Shown: positions 44,215 through 56,715 of the stretch, piece by piece
How the letters are laid out: every line of letters starts with the position of its first letter
Position numbering within the stretch: position 1 is the stretch's first letter
Origin: Wyeomyia smithii
Lineage: Eukaryota; Arthropoda; Insecta; Diptera; Culicidae
DNA: 64,000 nucleotides
Direction: 5' to 3'
Assembly: GCF_029784165.1 (NCBI RefSeq)
Contig: NC_073696.1
Coordinates: 244,016,892 to 244,080,891, forward strand
The notes under the pieces: generated by a model
What the model saw: only the letters and a program-made list of their open reading frames with translations
The model's database searches: none
Told to the model about the DNA's origin: nothing
Translations under genes and position numbers: made by a program

Positions 44215-45735
44215 TTTGACAACACCGTTATGACGAACCCCTCGATGCTGAGCCCCATATAAAAATGGCCGCAATCGTACCTCACCGCTAGCCGTCTAAC
44301 TGTAGATATTGCTAATCCTCTTATTTTGACGCTACATCTGGAACAGGCTTGTTAACGATAGATTATCGTCGATAATCGTCATCGCCGATACCGATAACAT
44401 CTGCTATCGTTATCGACGATGACGATTGCGTCTTCAAACATTAACGTTATCGCCATAACGATATTTACCTGACGTTATCAGCTCACTAACGTCTATCAGA
44501 GCAAGTGCACTAGTGCTTATATTTTGGTTGCTAAAGCTGGCTTGATAATCAACAAAATAACCGCACCTAGCGTTGCTATTTACTTTTGGAAAATAACAAC
44601 TCAAGGAAGGAAAAATTCTCGAGTAACAACGAATTCATAAGTTTGGCAATGCAATAGCAACGAACCCATCCGTTGCTATTGGACCAAATGCAGCTTTGTT
44701 TGTGTTGCTATCCAAGACAGCAGCCAAAGTGAAAACAAACTGCGAATTCGTTTTTCAGACGTTATTGATTCGATACCGTCCAGTAGCTATCGTCCTTGGA
44801 AATGACGATAATGTCTGAAGACGTTAGCGTCATCGTCGATAACGATAGCAGACAGTTATCGGCGTTTACTATAAGTTATCGATTAACAACCTTGGTCTGG
44901 AATACCACAGGGAAGTCACTTAGGACCGCACATCTTTCTACTCTATCTTATTGACGTGATTAAAGGAGCACGGTTATCTTACGCTGATGACCTCAAACTC
45001 TATCTTCAAGTTCACACAATTGAAGACTGTCACTTCCTCCAACGTCAGTTAGATATTTTTGGCGATTGGTGCCATCAGAACCGTATGGACGTTAATCCAT
45101 CTCAATGCTTGATTATATCATTTCCGCGGAAAAAACAGACCTTACATTACAAATCCGCTTTGCTAGGAACTGAAATCGAGAGCGTAAACCAAGTTAAAGA
45201 CTTAGGGGTAATTTTGGATTCCCAGCTCACATTCAAGCGATGTGATCGGTTACCGTCGACGAAGCTTCTAGAGTTCTGGGATTCATCTTTAGGATCGCTA
45301 AAGAATTTACGGACATTTGCTGTCTCAAATCGTTGTATTGGTACGTCACAACCCAAAAGCATGTGGTTTATGTTTTTTTTTTGGCTATCTTCTTCCTCAT
45401 TTATATATACATCATCGGCTCAATATTAGAGTACTACTCGGTTGTCTGGACCCCTCATCACAACAATGCAATGGCGTGGAAAGAATAGAATCAGTTCAAC
45501 GGCGCTTTTTGAGATTTACTCATCGTAAACTGCCAAGGACGGATCGCTTCCGTCTACCAAGCTATGAAAGTCGCTGTTTACCAATACGTTTGGAGCCTCT
45601 GTCTGTCCGTAGAGACACGGCCAGGGCATTGTTTACAACAGACCTTTTGCAAGGCCGCATAGACTGCCCCGTTTTACTTTTTAGGATGTTATATCAGATT
45701 TCAAACGGTAATATCTATTTTACCACATGATGGAT
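44215..45735 (+). pseudogene. Jockey/CR1-like non-LTR reverse transcriptase, split and frameshifted
   Basis: RT relic on the plus strand. Before the insertion: YLTASRLTVDIAN. After removal of the hAT MITE and one target copy the frame reads SSYFDATSGIPQGSHLGP, then LSYADDLKLYLQVHTIEDC (catalytic ADD at about 44976-44990), DWCHQNRMDVNPSQC and VNQVKDLGVILDSQLTFK. After a deletion or frameshift near 45240-45420: GVERIESVQRRFLRFTHRKL, RLPSYESRCLPIRLEPLSVR and DLLQGRIDCPVLL, ending at 45730. These are the RT palm, thumb and C-terminal signatures of a Jockey- or CR1-type element. N-terminal endonuclease sequence was not found, so the copy is 5'-truncated as well as broken. Confidence 0.8.
44344..44894. 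mobile_element. 551-bp hAT MITE inside the RT
   Basis: Ends CAGGCTTGTTAACGATA and CAAGGTTGTTAATCGATA (right, inward), rich in ATCGTTATCGACGATGACG repeats on both sides (44415-44432 and 44830-44850). Flanked by ATCTGGAA (44336-44343) and GTCTGGAA (44895-44902): an 8-bp duplication with one change, as for hAT. Confidence 0.8.
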
Positions 45736-48700
45736 CGCCATCATCTATAATGCATTAGATGGATGGAATGTGCAACAATTTTGTGATATGTTTTTTACTT
45801 CACTGCTCAGCGACGTCAACCGGGTACTTACCGTGACACCCTCTATTTTTGTATCAGTGAAAAAGTAGACAGAACGTCTTCATCCCACCAGGTCAAGTTG
45901 TTTGTATCTGTAGAAACCAGAAACCTTCCATGAATTGGAGTTGTTTGCAGAATTATGTTCAAAGCTTGGGATGCGGTGTCAAAGTATTAATTTTGATCTC
46001 AATCCATTATAAATATTGGGAGTGGTTATTTTTTTCCACAATTCTGGTTCTCTTACAGTAAAAATAAAAAAGGAGGAAACAAGCTTCCAGTGCTCAATTC
46101 ACTTTATTTCGTGCTTCGTTTAACCTGTTGTGCTCGACGATGCAATCGGCGAAATTAAAAAAGTTCCACAATCTAGGGACTAACCGGGCGCATAAATCAC
46201 AAAAGCATCAGTCACATACATTGCGATAATGAACCATAGCGAAGACCGAGTGCCACTAAACAATAAAATAAAATAAAAAATCTTCGCAATACACTTTATC
46301 GTCACTCGAGAGCAGAGTCGCAGGTCTTTGTCGGAATGTCAGGCTATCAATGGCAAAAGGCACTGGCAAATATTCACAATCGCTGGCTGCTGCTGCGCTG
46401 GTAGAAATAGTGCGATCATATTATTTTCAAAATGTCATGTGTCGCAACGGATTGAATAGGGTTGAAGGATAGAGGGGAAGGTGTAGCAGCGCTCTCATTA
46501 ATTTCCCCAGCCAGGAACTAAAAGTCCCTCCCAGAACATGGCACGGAATTGGCATGAACTATAGCCGCAGCATTTGAACTCGAACAATAAAAGATGCGTG
46601 CAAATGATGAAGTGCGGTACGCTTTATTCAGCCCGAAAATAGCTCGGAGCTTGCCCGAGCAGAGAAAATCAAAATAGTGACGCTGTGTGCTGTTTTTTGG
46701 AGGTTCTGTCAAATGCATTCGTTTGCATTCGCAGTGGTAAACAAAACGATAACAATAGAAGCATCAAAAAGAAAAATCAAATATGTTGTTTTTGTTAAAC
46801 GGAAGATTATATGCATCGTGCGTTATCAAGTTATTCAAATAAATGATGTCAAATCGAAATGTCATACACAATGTTGCAGCTGTGCATTAGTGGAAAGCAA
46901 ATTTTCCACATTGCTTGGTTCACTATTTTTTGTTTCTACATTACACGCCAAGAATATGCCATTTGACAACGGCGCAGCTATGCACGAACCACGAAATTGA
47001 TGGTTTCCTTCAGTGCACCAAAAACTGGATGGAAGGACAAAAAAACTAGCGAACAGAAAATAAGAACAACGAACATATAAAACAATTCACCACCAATTTT
47101 TCCTCGGTTAACTCGACGCCGGCCGGAGCCACTTGTGTTGTTCATAATGGAGTGTTCGAGGATGTGCTTGTATGTGTGTGTACGTGCGCGTGTCTGATGG
47201 GTGTATCGGCACACACTTCAGTAGGATCCCGGAGGTGAACTCTAGCATTTCCCTACCCTTCCCATACGCAGGGGGTGCCAAACAAAGAGCACATCCATCA
47301 TTGCAAAATTAATAAAACACAAAAGAATGCAGCAGCCATTTAAAGTGGTGCATGGAAAAATAAAATCTAGCAATTGATTGCAACGTTTTCCAGATTGGTG
47401 CACTCTAGAGGGTAGCAATGAGCAGAACAACAAAAAAATCACCCGTCTAGGCAGCCGCTTCGATCTCATGGCGTTTGTCGTTGATGCATGTGCGAAAGTC
47501 TGCACGAGAGATGCGTAATCAGAGAGGCAAGCTTTTTATTAACAATCGACAATAAATCAGCGGGACGCAGAAAGGCGAAAGCCGCACGGTGTGAGTGAAT
47601 TTTAACAATAAATTCGAACGCTATATTATTATGTGCCAAGTGAAACACTTAACGAACTAATTGGCATAGGATATACGGAAAAAATATACCATCAAATTGT
47701 GATTGGAATAAATTGAGAAAGCATTCATGTGATCTCAAGATGATTGGCAATCGGGATTTTGGATGCGAACTCCACCTGCAACATACATTGATGGAAAGAG
47801 TAATGTAAAAAAATATTGTGTTTAATTAACCCACTCTTTCGTTTATTTTCTCGATTTTTTATACCTAATCTGTTCGATTTCGAATTGCAACAATTCCACA
47901 ATTGCGATTCTCCCATGTATGATTTTAAGAGTATAATTTTTTTTTGCATATTATATGCCCGAAATAATTAGGAGGGATTGGGTTCCTGAAAAAAATATCA
48001 AAAATTGGAAAAAATTTAAAAAATATCTAAACATGTAAAAAATAAAAAATGTTATTTTCTGTTTTCTTCCACCAACGATAGCTTTGCGCCAGTTGATGCT
48101 GTACTGTAGCATACAATCTACGATCACTCACATCAGCGGTGAGTACCGATTTGTTTATTTGCACTCCAACTGAGAGGGGAATTGGCCGCTAACAAGCATA
48201 CTTCCATTGCGCTTGCCCAGAGCACAGGAACCGGTTGTGGAAAACCTCAGTAACGCTGGCCAGTTCGAGTGTTTGCATGAAGAATAGTGCGTCATTTGGA
48301 AACAGCTGTTTCACGAGACGATAGCGTAAAGTATAGAAGCAACATATGTACCTACATATGGCATCCTGTTTAGTTGGGTGTGCTAAAGTAATAACATAAG
48401 CTTTGGATTATCATTATTATCAAATTCTAGGTTTTAATATCCACTCCTTTCTGTAGCAGCTTGCAATAAAAGCTGTTTGACAAAAGCTATTTTAAACCTT
48501 TCGGATAGAATAGCGCGCAGTGAAGTGACTAATGCAGCCACTCCTTATTTTTATTTACACTGCTTCAACACCATTATCATTTAGTTTTGCACCAGATTTA
48601 ACGCTCAGTAAAAGCATGTATAGTTCGGAAGAGACGACGTTAATTGGAACTTTTTCATATCATGTACTGCTGAAGTGTGCATGTAAAGCGCTTATTGTAT

Positions 48701-49455
48701 TCCTGTACTTAATAGGATACAAGGAGGTATGCCATGTGCCGCTTTTGTTTTCAAGCAAGGGACGCGAACCCTTCCCCCCATAACTTTCAACTTGACGCGT
48801 CAATCGGGATGAATTAGATGCATTGTGAAAAGTAATGAAAATGGAACTTTAAGGTGCAGAGAAATAGAAGAACATGGCTATTGTTCGATAGAAATCTTTT
48901 CTTGTGGCCAAGGATTTAAAAAATTGCATCGCATCACAATCTAGTGGGGAATCATTTCTGAAGGTGTTGTCCATAAACTTTCGATCCCAGCGAATCATCG
49001 TTATGGAGAATTACACATTCCTACGCATGCAAGAGACAAACTGGAGCAAATAAATATATTTTGATGATTTAAATGATTGTACTCACGTGATCGCAAAGAT
49101 TTTTTGTTTTTACTAACCTGATGTAGCCTGATGATTCCTGTTGCTTTGAAGTATCACATATTGGATCAAAATGCCTCAGTTTCTGTAAGCTTTGGCGAAA
49201 CCCATTTGTTTCGATGAGTTATAAGGTAAATGTAATCTCACGCAGGCATTTCAATGGTACAATCTTACTGTTTCCTAGGGATATGTTTTCTGTTGCTGTT
49301 TGTTCGTGATACCTATCCGCGCTAGTAGTCCGGTGGTTACATCAAAAACGAATTGGCAACAGAGCATCACAGATGGAAACAAAAAATGTACTCCGTGTGT
49401 CGATTCGGCGTCAGTTGGAGGATGTCTTCGGGATTGCAAATGTTGAGAAGAAGCT
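45736..49455. other. Intergenic, no gene seen
   Basis: Single-copy-looking, AT-rich, with a GT-rich simple stretch at 47160-47200. Frames such as plus 46677-47000 (107 codons) and 48532-48783 show no domain I recognise. It could be intron or spacer. Confidence 0.4.
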
Positions 49456-49640
49456 ATTTTACCTTTGTTATACTAAACAAAGGTTATAAAATCGGTCAAA
49501 AAACGCAAAATAGATCCAAGGCCCGGGGGGGCGAACCGTATATACTATTCGACTCAGCTCGACGAACTGAGCAATGTCTGTTCGTGTGTATGTGTGTGTA
49601 TGTATGTTGTCTGTATGTATGTGCCGCAAAATACTAACGC
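49456..49640 (-). repeat. CA-rich tail module, copy 2
   Basis: Minus-strand order: ACAC/ACAT microsatellite, core CAGTTCGTCGAGCTGAGTCG, then a terminal hairpin ACCTTTGTTTAGTATAACAAAGGT-like (49461-49484) with an A-rich end. Same family as 19575-19757. Confidence 0.65.
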
Positions 49641-49796
49641 ACCTTTTTTATAGAACGCAATATCCGATTTTGATGATCTTATACGCAAACGAAAGCTACT
49701 GTGGTCCCCCAGAGTGCTACCGAATGGATTTTTGATTAGTGGCTTAGATTTCGATATATTGATCAAAGAGTATTTTTTACATAAGATATTCAACTT
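49641..49796. other. Spacer between tail modules
   Basis: No similarity recognised beyond belonging to the body of the same repeat family (inference). Confidence 0.3.
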
Positions 49797-49945
49797 TTAA
49801 GGCAAAATGAATGGCATGGAGAGCCATGTGTTATACACCAATCGACTCAAATCGACGAACTGAACAATTTCTGTATGTATGTGTATGTGAGCTTGTATGT
49901 ATGTATGTGTAAATATGTTGTTTATATGTATAGTATACCAGAATC
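49797..49945 (-). repeat. CA-rich tail module, copy 3, abutting the R1 3' end
   Basis: Minus strand: an ACAY-type microsatellite (ACATACATACA, CACATACACATAC; about 49870-49935), core CAGTTCGTCGATTTGAGTCG, then CATTCATTTTGCC. The truncated R1 coding sequence ends next to the microsatellite. Confidence 0.65.
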
Positions 49946-52836
49946 GAAACAAAACCACTACCATCATGTCGCTCCGCGCATGCACAAAACGAGGGCACAC
50001 GAAGAAGACATGCTCAGCAGTCTCTTCCACATCCGCGCACTCGGGACACATGGGGGACCCCGCATGCCCGAATCTGTGTAGATACTGCCTGAAGCAACCA
50101 TGACCTGACAGAATCTGTGTCAAGTGGAAGTGAACTTCTCCATGGCGCCTCCCGACCCATCCGGATACGTCCGGAATCGATGCGTCCATCTACCCTTTAC
50201 GGAACTGGACCATTCCTGCTGCCATCTGATCATCGAGAATGACCTTCTGGTGCCTCGTATACCCCTTGTGTCACGTTGATCGAAGCATTCTACGTCCTCC
50301 TTAATGGCTATGCTGATAGGCATCATGCCGGACAGGACGCAGATTGCGTCGTATGACACTGTACGGTACGCGCTCACAACCCTCAGGCACATGAGCCTGT
50401 AGGTACTTTCCAGTTTACGACGATGACTGTTGGTACCTAACGCTTTGGACCACGCTGGCCCACCATACCTAAGTATGGACGAAACCACGCTGGCAAGAAG
50501 TTTACGCTTGCTGCCATATACCGCTGAGCTATTCGACATCATTCGAGATAGTCCTGCAGCGGCCGTTGAAGCCCTCTTACAGGCATAGTCGACGTGACTC
50601 ATAAATGTGAGCTTATCGTCAACCATAACCCCTAAGAGCTTCAAGGAACGCCTTGAGGTAATGGTGCAGTCACCGACTCTGACCACCGCCTGTTGCTCTA
50701 ATTTGCAGTTGTTCACAACCGTAACCTCCGTTTTATGGTGCGCTAACTCCAGTTTCCTAGAGTGCATCCAGTCTTCGACCTTGCGTATGCAGTGCGCGGC
50801 CGTCAACTCGACCTCTTCGATCGACTCGCCGTAGACCTCTAGCGTGATGTCGTCTGCGAAACCGACGATCACAACCCCTACAGGGAACTTTAGTTTCAAC
50901 ACCCCGTCATACATGACATTCCACAACACCGGGCCCAGGATGGAGCCTTGCGGTACCCCTGCGGTGATTGGGACGCACTTCTGACCCTCCTCCGTGTTGT
51001 AAACTAGTACCCGATTCTGGAAATAATTTTCCAAAATCATGTACAACGACACCGGTACGTGGATGCTCCTAAGCGCAAGCGCTATGGAGTCCCAACTGGC
51101 GCTATTGAATGCATTCTTCACGTCAAGCGTGACGATTGCGCAATAGCGAATGCCCCAACTCTTACGCTGGAGTGCTACCTCTGCCGTCTTGGTGACAGAG
51201 AGAATAGCATCCAGCGTGGATCTACCTTTCCGGAAGCCGAACTGGTTACTTGCCAGACCGTTTACACCCTCTGTGTACTTCACCAGTCTGTTGAGGATAA
51301 TCCTCTCAAGCACCTTGCCCGTAGTGTCCAGCAGACAGATAGGTCTGTATGCCGATGGGTCCCCTGGCGGTTTCCCAGCCTTCGGCAACAGCACCAATCT
51401 CTGTCGCTTCCACCTGTCCGGAAAGAGGCAGTCATCCAGGCACTTCTGCATGACTGCTCGAAATAGATCGGGGGCCACTTTCATGGCCGTCCTGATGGCC
51501 AAGTTCGGGATTCCATCCGGTCCCGGTGCCTTCCTCACCTTTAGGGAGTTGGCGATCACGATGAGTTCCTCATTCGTAACCCTTACCTCCTCCACAACCT
51601 CGGCACGGCTGCCGTCTCTCACGGATTGGATGCCCGGCAGGTTGGCCGACCATCCCTGGTCTGTGTCTGAGATACTGGAACGTCGGACGTGAGACTCAGC
51701 AACCGGAGGCCAAGGATTTGGCTCGTGTCGTGGAAAGAGTCCCTCGATGATACGCTCCAGCATCGCTGGTGATCGCTCTGCAGGCGCCAACACGCCTTTG
51801 GTCTTCGCCATTACGACTCTGTAGGCGTTGCCTCACGGATTCGTATTGGCACTCGCGCATAGCCTATCGAAGCAGGCCCTTTTGCTCGCCTTTATCGCAC
51901 TTTTAAGCGCCGATCTTGCAGATCCGAATACTACACGGCGCTCTACCCTCTGTGCATCGGTACGTGCACGTTGCAACATCCGTCTTGCACGGAGGCACGC
52001 GCTACGGAGGTCCGCTATCGCGTCGGTCCACCAGTATACCGGTGACTTACCATTCCTAGGTCGGCGGGTCCAGGCATGGTGGCGTCGCACGCCCGCGATA
52101 AGGTGGCAACTAATTGGTCAGCACTCGGGCGGAGCCAACTGCCCCCCTCGCGCTCTCTTCTCATTGCTTCTGCAAATACCTCGGCATCGAAATGCGATGT
52201 CTTCCACCCGCGGACGGTCGGAGTATTGGCTCTTATGGACTACGCTATAGCAGACCGACTGGTGGTCACTAGTAGCCATCGTCTACCCTCCAGTTCACGA
52301 TCAGTCCTCGGCTGGAGAACGTCACGTCGATGATCGACTCCGCACCATTTCTGCTGAATGTACACTTGGTTCCAACGTTGGCCAGATCTAGGTTGAGCTT
52401 TGCCAAAGCTTCCAACAAGATCTGACCCCTCCGGTTCGTGCGGCGGCTTTCCCACTCAACAGCCCAAGCGTTGAAGTCGCCCGCCTCTACTAAGGGTGCT
52501 AGTCCCGTCAGCTCCATAGATAACAAATCGACCATCTGGGTGAACCTTTCGATAGACCAACGCGGCGGAGCATAACAACTGCAGTAGAACACTTCGTCCA
52601 CCTTGGCAACCGCGTATCCTTCATTTGAGGTTGACACAACCTCCTGAACCGGGAACTTGCTGGTCGTGCATATGGCCGCCGTACTGGACTTATCTGCAAC
52701 CCAATTACCGTTTCCGGGAGGAATGCAGTAGGGGTCCGATTCGATTGCGATGTCCGACCGCGACTCAGACGCTGCTTGGTATAGCAGCTGCTGTGCCGCA
52801 TAGCAATGGTTCAGGTTCAATTGAGTCACCCTCACG
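49946..52836 (-). pseudogene. R1-clade retrotransposon ORF2 (EN-RT-zinc finger), disabled
   Basis: Encodes the endonuclease/reverse transcriptase that nicks target DNA and copies element RNA there. EN (52836-52269): VTQLNLNHCYAAQQ, IAIESDPYC and GDFNAWAVEWESRRTNRRGQ with IIDVTFSS, the APE-type nuclease blocks. The linker (about 52260-51830) has frameshifts but keeps WKTSHFDAEVFAEAM and VYWWTDAIADLRSACLRARR. RT (563-codon frame 51811-50120): KAPGPDGIPN (about residue 93), YRPICLLD, QFGFRKGRSTLDAI, VTLDVKNAF with a catalytic Asp, AGVPQGSILGP and the intact VGFADD (about 317-322). Near 50185 a one-base frameshift leads into HFHLTQILSGHGCFRQYLHR and CPECADVEETAEHVFFVCPR, the C-terminal CCHC finger typical of the clade. 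Coding ends about 49960, so the 3' end is truncated. Several frameshifts and a stop after NWRVDDGY disable it. Confidence 0.92.
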
Positions 52837-53964
52837 CCCGTGGTTTCGTGACCGCCTTACCGGCTGGGCACCGTGGGCCTCCCATATAGTGCTTGGCGTC
52901 CGTTTTCCAGTACATACCAAGCACTTGGGAGGCTCCCCGCAGTCTTTAGCTTTATGGCCAGCACCACCACAACGCCTACATAACTGGCTCCTATAGGGCC
53001 CCTTGCAGGTCCAGGACTTGTGTCCTCCCTCGAAACACCTGAAGCAAACGTCCGGCTGCTGGAGTATGCTCAGGGGACATACTGACCAACCTTAAGTTTG
53101 GCTGTCTTCAGGGCCAGAGTTGCATCGGCCGATGCAAGCCGGAAAGTGGCCACCTGGGTCCCCGCTGGACCCTTTCGGAGGCGAATTACCTCAGTGGCTA
53201 CTTCCACTCCGCACTTCTCCTTGAGGGCCTGTGCAATATCGCACCTCTCGGTGATTTCATCCAGGTTTTTGAGCTGGAGAGTCACCTCTAAGGTGAGTGC
53301 CCGAATTTGCACATCTTTCCCGAGGACCTGCTTGGCTACCGTCTTGTAGGCAGCGCCCTTGTTTTTAGCATCCTTACGGAGCTCAAGGATCATCTCGCCG
53401 GTGCGAGAACGACGGATGGTCCGCACATCCGCTCCCAGATCCTTGAGCTGGGTTTCGCCTCTCATTTTCTTCAAGACTTCGGAGGACTTGGACCCCTCCG
53501 TCTTGAGTATGAGGGCGTCGCCCCTGCTTCGCGCCTTCTTTCCCGTTTTTGGACGATTTGTCGCCTTCTTGTCGTTGCGCTTGCTGTCTTTTTGGCGCTT
53601 CCTTCCTCCCACGGTAACCCAAGGGTTTCCCGTAGTAGTCCCGCATGTAGAGAGCCTGCTTCAGGTACTTCGTCGTGTTGGTGCGACTTTTCGCAAACTC
53701 GATTATGGCATCGAGCTGCTCCGACAGCGCTACTACCTTCGGTAGCGTGTCTCGCTGTCTTCCGACCGCCTTTATCAACAGTGGACCAGCCACTGCGATG
53801 TCTTGCGTCGATCCGGTAGGCGTACTGCCTTTGCCGTCTTCGCAGGCGTCCTTTACTGCATCCATCTCCGCCTTTCTCGGCGGAGACCTCTGGATGCCTC
53901 CTCGTGCAAACGGGTTTTTCAACCCATCTGCGCCCATTTGTTGATTATTTTGAGTTGAATCCAT
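52832..53964 (-). pseudogene. R1-clade ORF1 (gag-like) with zinc knuckles, frameshifted
   Basis: ATG at 53964. The N-terminus MDSTQNNQQMGADGLKNPFA leads to LPKVVALSEQLDAIIEFAKS and ALYMRDYYGKPLGY. The frame then shifts near 53610-53640 to KKARSRGDALILK, EVLKKMRGETQLKDLGADVR and TIRRSRTGEMILELRKDAKN, the conserved gag region, up to KLKVGQYVP (53070). One further shift gives the zinc knuckles CFRCFEGGHKSWTC and CRRCGGAGHKAKDC (CX2CX4HX4C), and a third, CLVC...HYMGGPRC, needing another shift. The product binds element RNA in the RNP. The terminal TGA (52834-52832) lies at the ORF2 start (GTGAGGGTGACTCAATTG), so the ORFs overlap slightly, as usual for R1 elements. Confidence 0.88.
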
Positions 53965-54600
53965 TTTTGTTTAGTGGGTCCCCCTTCCAGCCGCTATCCT
54001 TATCCATACTGGAGTGGTCGCCTATCTGGTCCCATTGTAGTCTATGCCGAAGCAGTGAGGCCATGGCTAGGGGCGGCTGCCATAGCGCCTTATGAGCAAC
54101 TATGACACCCCCGACCGGCGCAAGTCAGGAAAGGACATCTGATCCCACTCCTACCCGGTTCCCACCGGGCAATGAATTTGGAACGTACTGGAAGGCCTGC
54201 CAGGCTTTACGGGACGGAGACCCCTGCACCGGTTGTTGTCTCGCCGTTTCAAGCCGTTGTCACACGACCTTACAAAGGGAGCTCGGCGCAGGTGCCAGCC
54301 CAGAATCGTAGTACGAAAACAAAATCCGACTCTTATCATATGACGTTGCGACCAGTTGCCGTAATTGGGAACTTACTGGCATCAATCCCAATGGGCGAAT
54401 TAGTGCATTTGGGCACTATTCGCTCCGTCAGAGCTGCTTCCGGATAATGTGGCTTTTGCGAGAATTCGGCGGCCCAATGCCTGAGTCTCACCACAACCTA
54501 GGCTAGTTCTCGCTGATGGTCCGGGACTTGCAGTTGCTTGCAGTGAGCACTTCCGTGGCCTACGGTAATCGCCAAATACCGACCCGTGGTACAGCTCTGC
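53965..54600 (-). other. Probable 5' UTR of the R1-clade element
   Basis: GC-rich sequence continuous in composition with ORF1 and unlike the AT-rich flank. It extends from the ORF1 start to the (TA)n array, with no conserved frame. The 5' boundary at the microsatellite is inferred. Confidence 0.6.
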
Positions 54601-54603
<3 letters not shown>

Positions 54604-54679
<76 letters not shown>

Positions 54680-54680
54680 T

Positions 54681-54763
<83 letters not shown>
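54604..54763. repeat. (TA)n microsatellite, ~160 bp
   Basis: About 75 TA units with one interruption (TTATTTGTACA, about 54675-54685). It marks the 5' border of the R1 element. Confidence 0.98.
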
Positions 54764-54767
<4 letters not shown>

Positions 54768-56715
54768 TCGTTGAACCCAGATTTGCGATGAATGCGAATC
54801 TTCTACAGCTTTCGGGAGCCAAACATTGTATCAAAATATGATCTCACAATGTTCAAATGTTTGTAACACAATTAGCAATGCAGATATTTTAAAAAGTTTA
54901 ACCAAAGATGTATAGACCTATTTACGTACGAACATGTTAGTGCCACCCGTTTGCAATGCTACATTTTGAACAGCTGGAAAACTTTTCAGTTGAACACTTA
55001 TTCTATGTTTTAAATTCAGTTCTAAATATATTTTTCACTCGTGACCAGGAATCTACAGTTGATGGTGAACGTAATTGGCAAAATAAGGAAAAGGGTTGAG
55101 AAATTGTGAACATCGAGATGCGATGATTTACAGTTTGGATGAAACTGAAACAACTTTACATGGCTATACACGTTTACTAAAGTGCGCAGCTGAAAAAGCA
55201 CTTAACTTTATGATATGATACACTTCTCATTATCGCAGCAAGTTTTATAAAGTCTTTATTTCGGATTTTAACATACAGCCTAGAACTTTGAAAAGAATAA
55301 TGTTCTCGACTACACTCTGAAAATCCACAGTTAACAAATGTCGTGAAAAACGATCATTTTCAGATAATGCATTTGAGATAGAATTAAATTGACAACTTTC
55401 ATTAATAATTTTTCTCCTGTATAATTCTGAACTATAATTTTTCGAGAACAGGTTTGTAGATTTTTTCTCAATTTGTAAAAAATATAAGATGCTGATTTAT
55501 AATTCTAGATCCTGCGATTTCTAAAAATAAAGCAAAAGTGATATTCAAACCTGGATTATTGAATTATAATTATAATTATAATTATAATTATAATTATAAT
55601 TATAATTATAATTATAATCATTTCCTCACGTTCAATTATTTCAAGAAAAAATTTGAGTTGCTTCTAGCTAGCTTTTAAAAATTGGTTTGTGATCGATAAA
55701 ATAACACTCATATACTCCAGTTACAACATCCATAATATTTGTAAAACCCACGTCAAAGCTTTAATTCAATTATTGTATTTGGTTTACCCTCTGAAAACTA
55801 TCTTTTAAATTCGTTTCATTCATTATTGGAGTTAGACTTACGTTGATATACGATTCGTGGTTTACTGGTCTAATAAGTATAAAGTAATAGGTAGTTAGTA
55901 TAACAAAGGTTTCTGCACCACTAGGTGGATAAATTCAGGTTTTTATACAGACTTCGTGTCCGCACAACACAAACAGCATAACAGCCCGAATCGACTGGAG
56001 ACATTTTCCCTCCCTTTTTTCATTTCCCTATAATGGATGTCGTGTGACGGCTGTTGAAAAAGGCTGTGGGAAGAAGAAGCGTAAGGACTGCTCGACAGCC
56101 TTCGTGCAAACAAAAGTAAACTCGGCAATAGAGCGGCTGTGCACTGAAGGATGTGTGGCATACAGAATGTTATATCCAATTATACATGCTATCGTCGACA
56201 TTGGAATAGGGTGAACAGCAAAGAAAAAAAAAACATTTTTGTATGGGGAACTAGACGGAAACGTTATAGTCGCAATTAATTTAATCTGTCGGCTGTCTTT
56301 ATTTTGCCAATACCATTACTGTCATAGACGGACGCTTTCGGATGTCATCAAAAACTGTCATCGCTTAGTACATTTTTTCCCCTGATCTAACGTTTATTTA
56401 GATTCATAATTTTGTAGCAGTGTCGCTCTTTTTTAAACAATCGAATAATTCTATTGAATGCAAGTGTGTTGGGATAAAACGGATATTTGAACTGTTCAAT
56501 CTCCTTAATTAGTTTTCGGGAACAATCAGGAATAAGAACAACCAGCAGAGTTTCTATGGAGAACTTGCACGCAAGCGAAAAAGACTGAATGCAGCATAGA
56601 GAATCGAAGAAGACATTTGCAACAATTAATGTGGTTGAGTGAAAGTGTTCATTGCTTATGGCCAACAATTTCAAACAATTGTCCTTCCCCTAAGAAGTCA
56701 AATAAATCACAAATA
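54764..56715. other. Intergenic, no gene seen
   Basis: AT-rich. Contains the ATAATT array (separate entry). At 55880-55930, GTATAACAAAGGTTTCTGCA resembles the hairpin end of the tail-module family. No coding similarity. Confidence 0.4.
55562..55618. repeat. (ATAATT)n microsatellite
   Basis: About nine hexamers of TAATTA without interruption. Confidence 0.95.

Noticed and set aside
50607..53944. Several long plus-strand frames (up to 203 and 180 codons elsewhere in element DNA)
   Set aside because: They lie antisense to R1 ORF1/ORF2 or to the ITm relic, and exist because those sequences are GC-richer.
54516..54791. Open frames reading IYIYIY...
   Set aside because: Translation of the (TA)n microsatellite.
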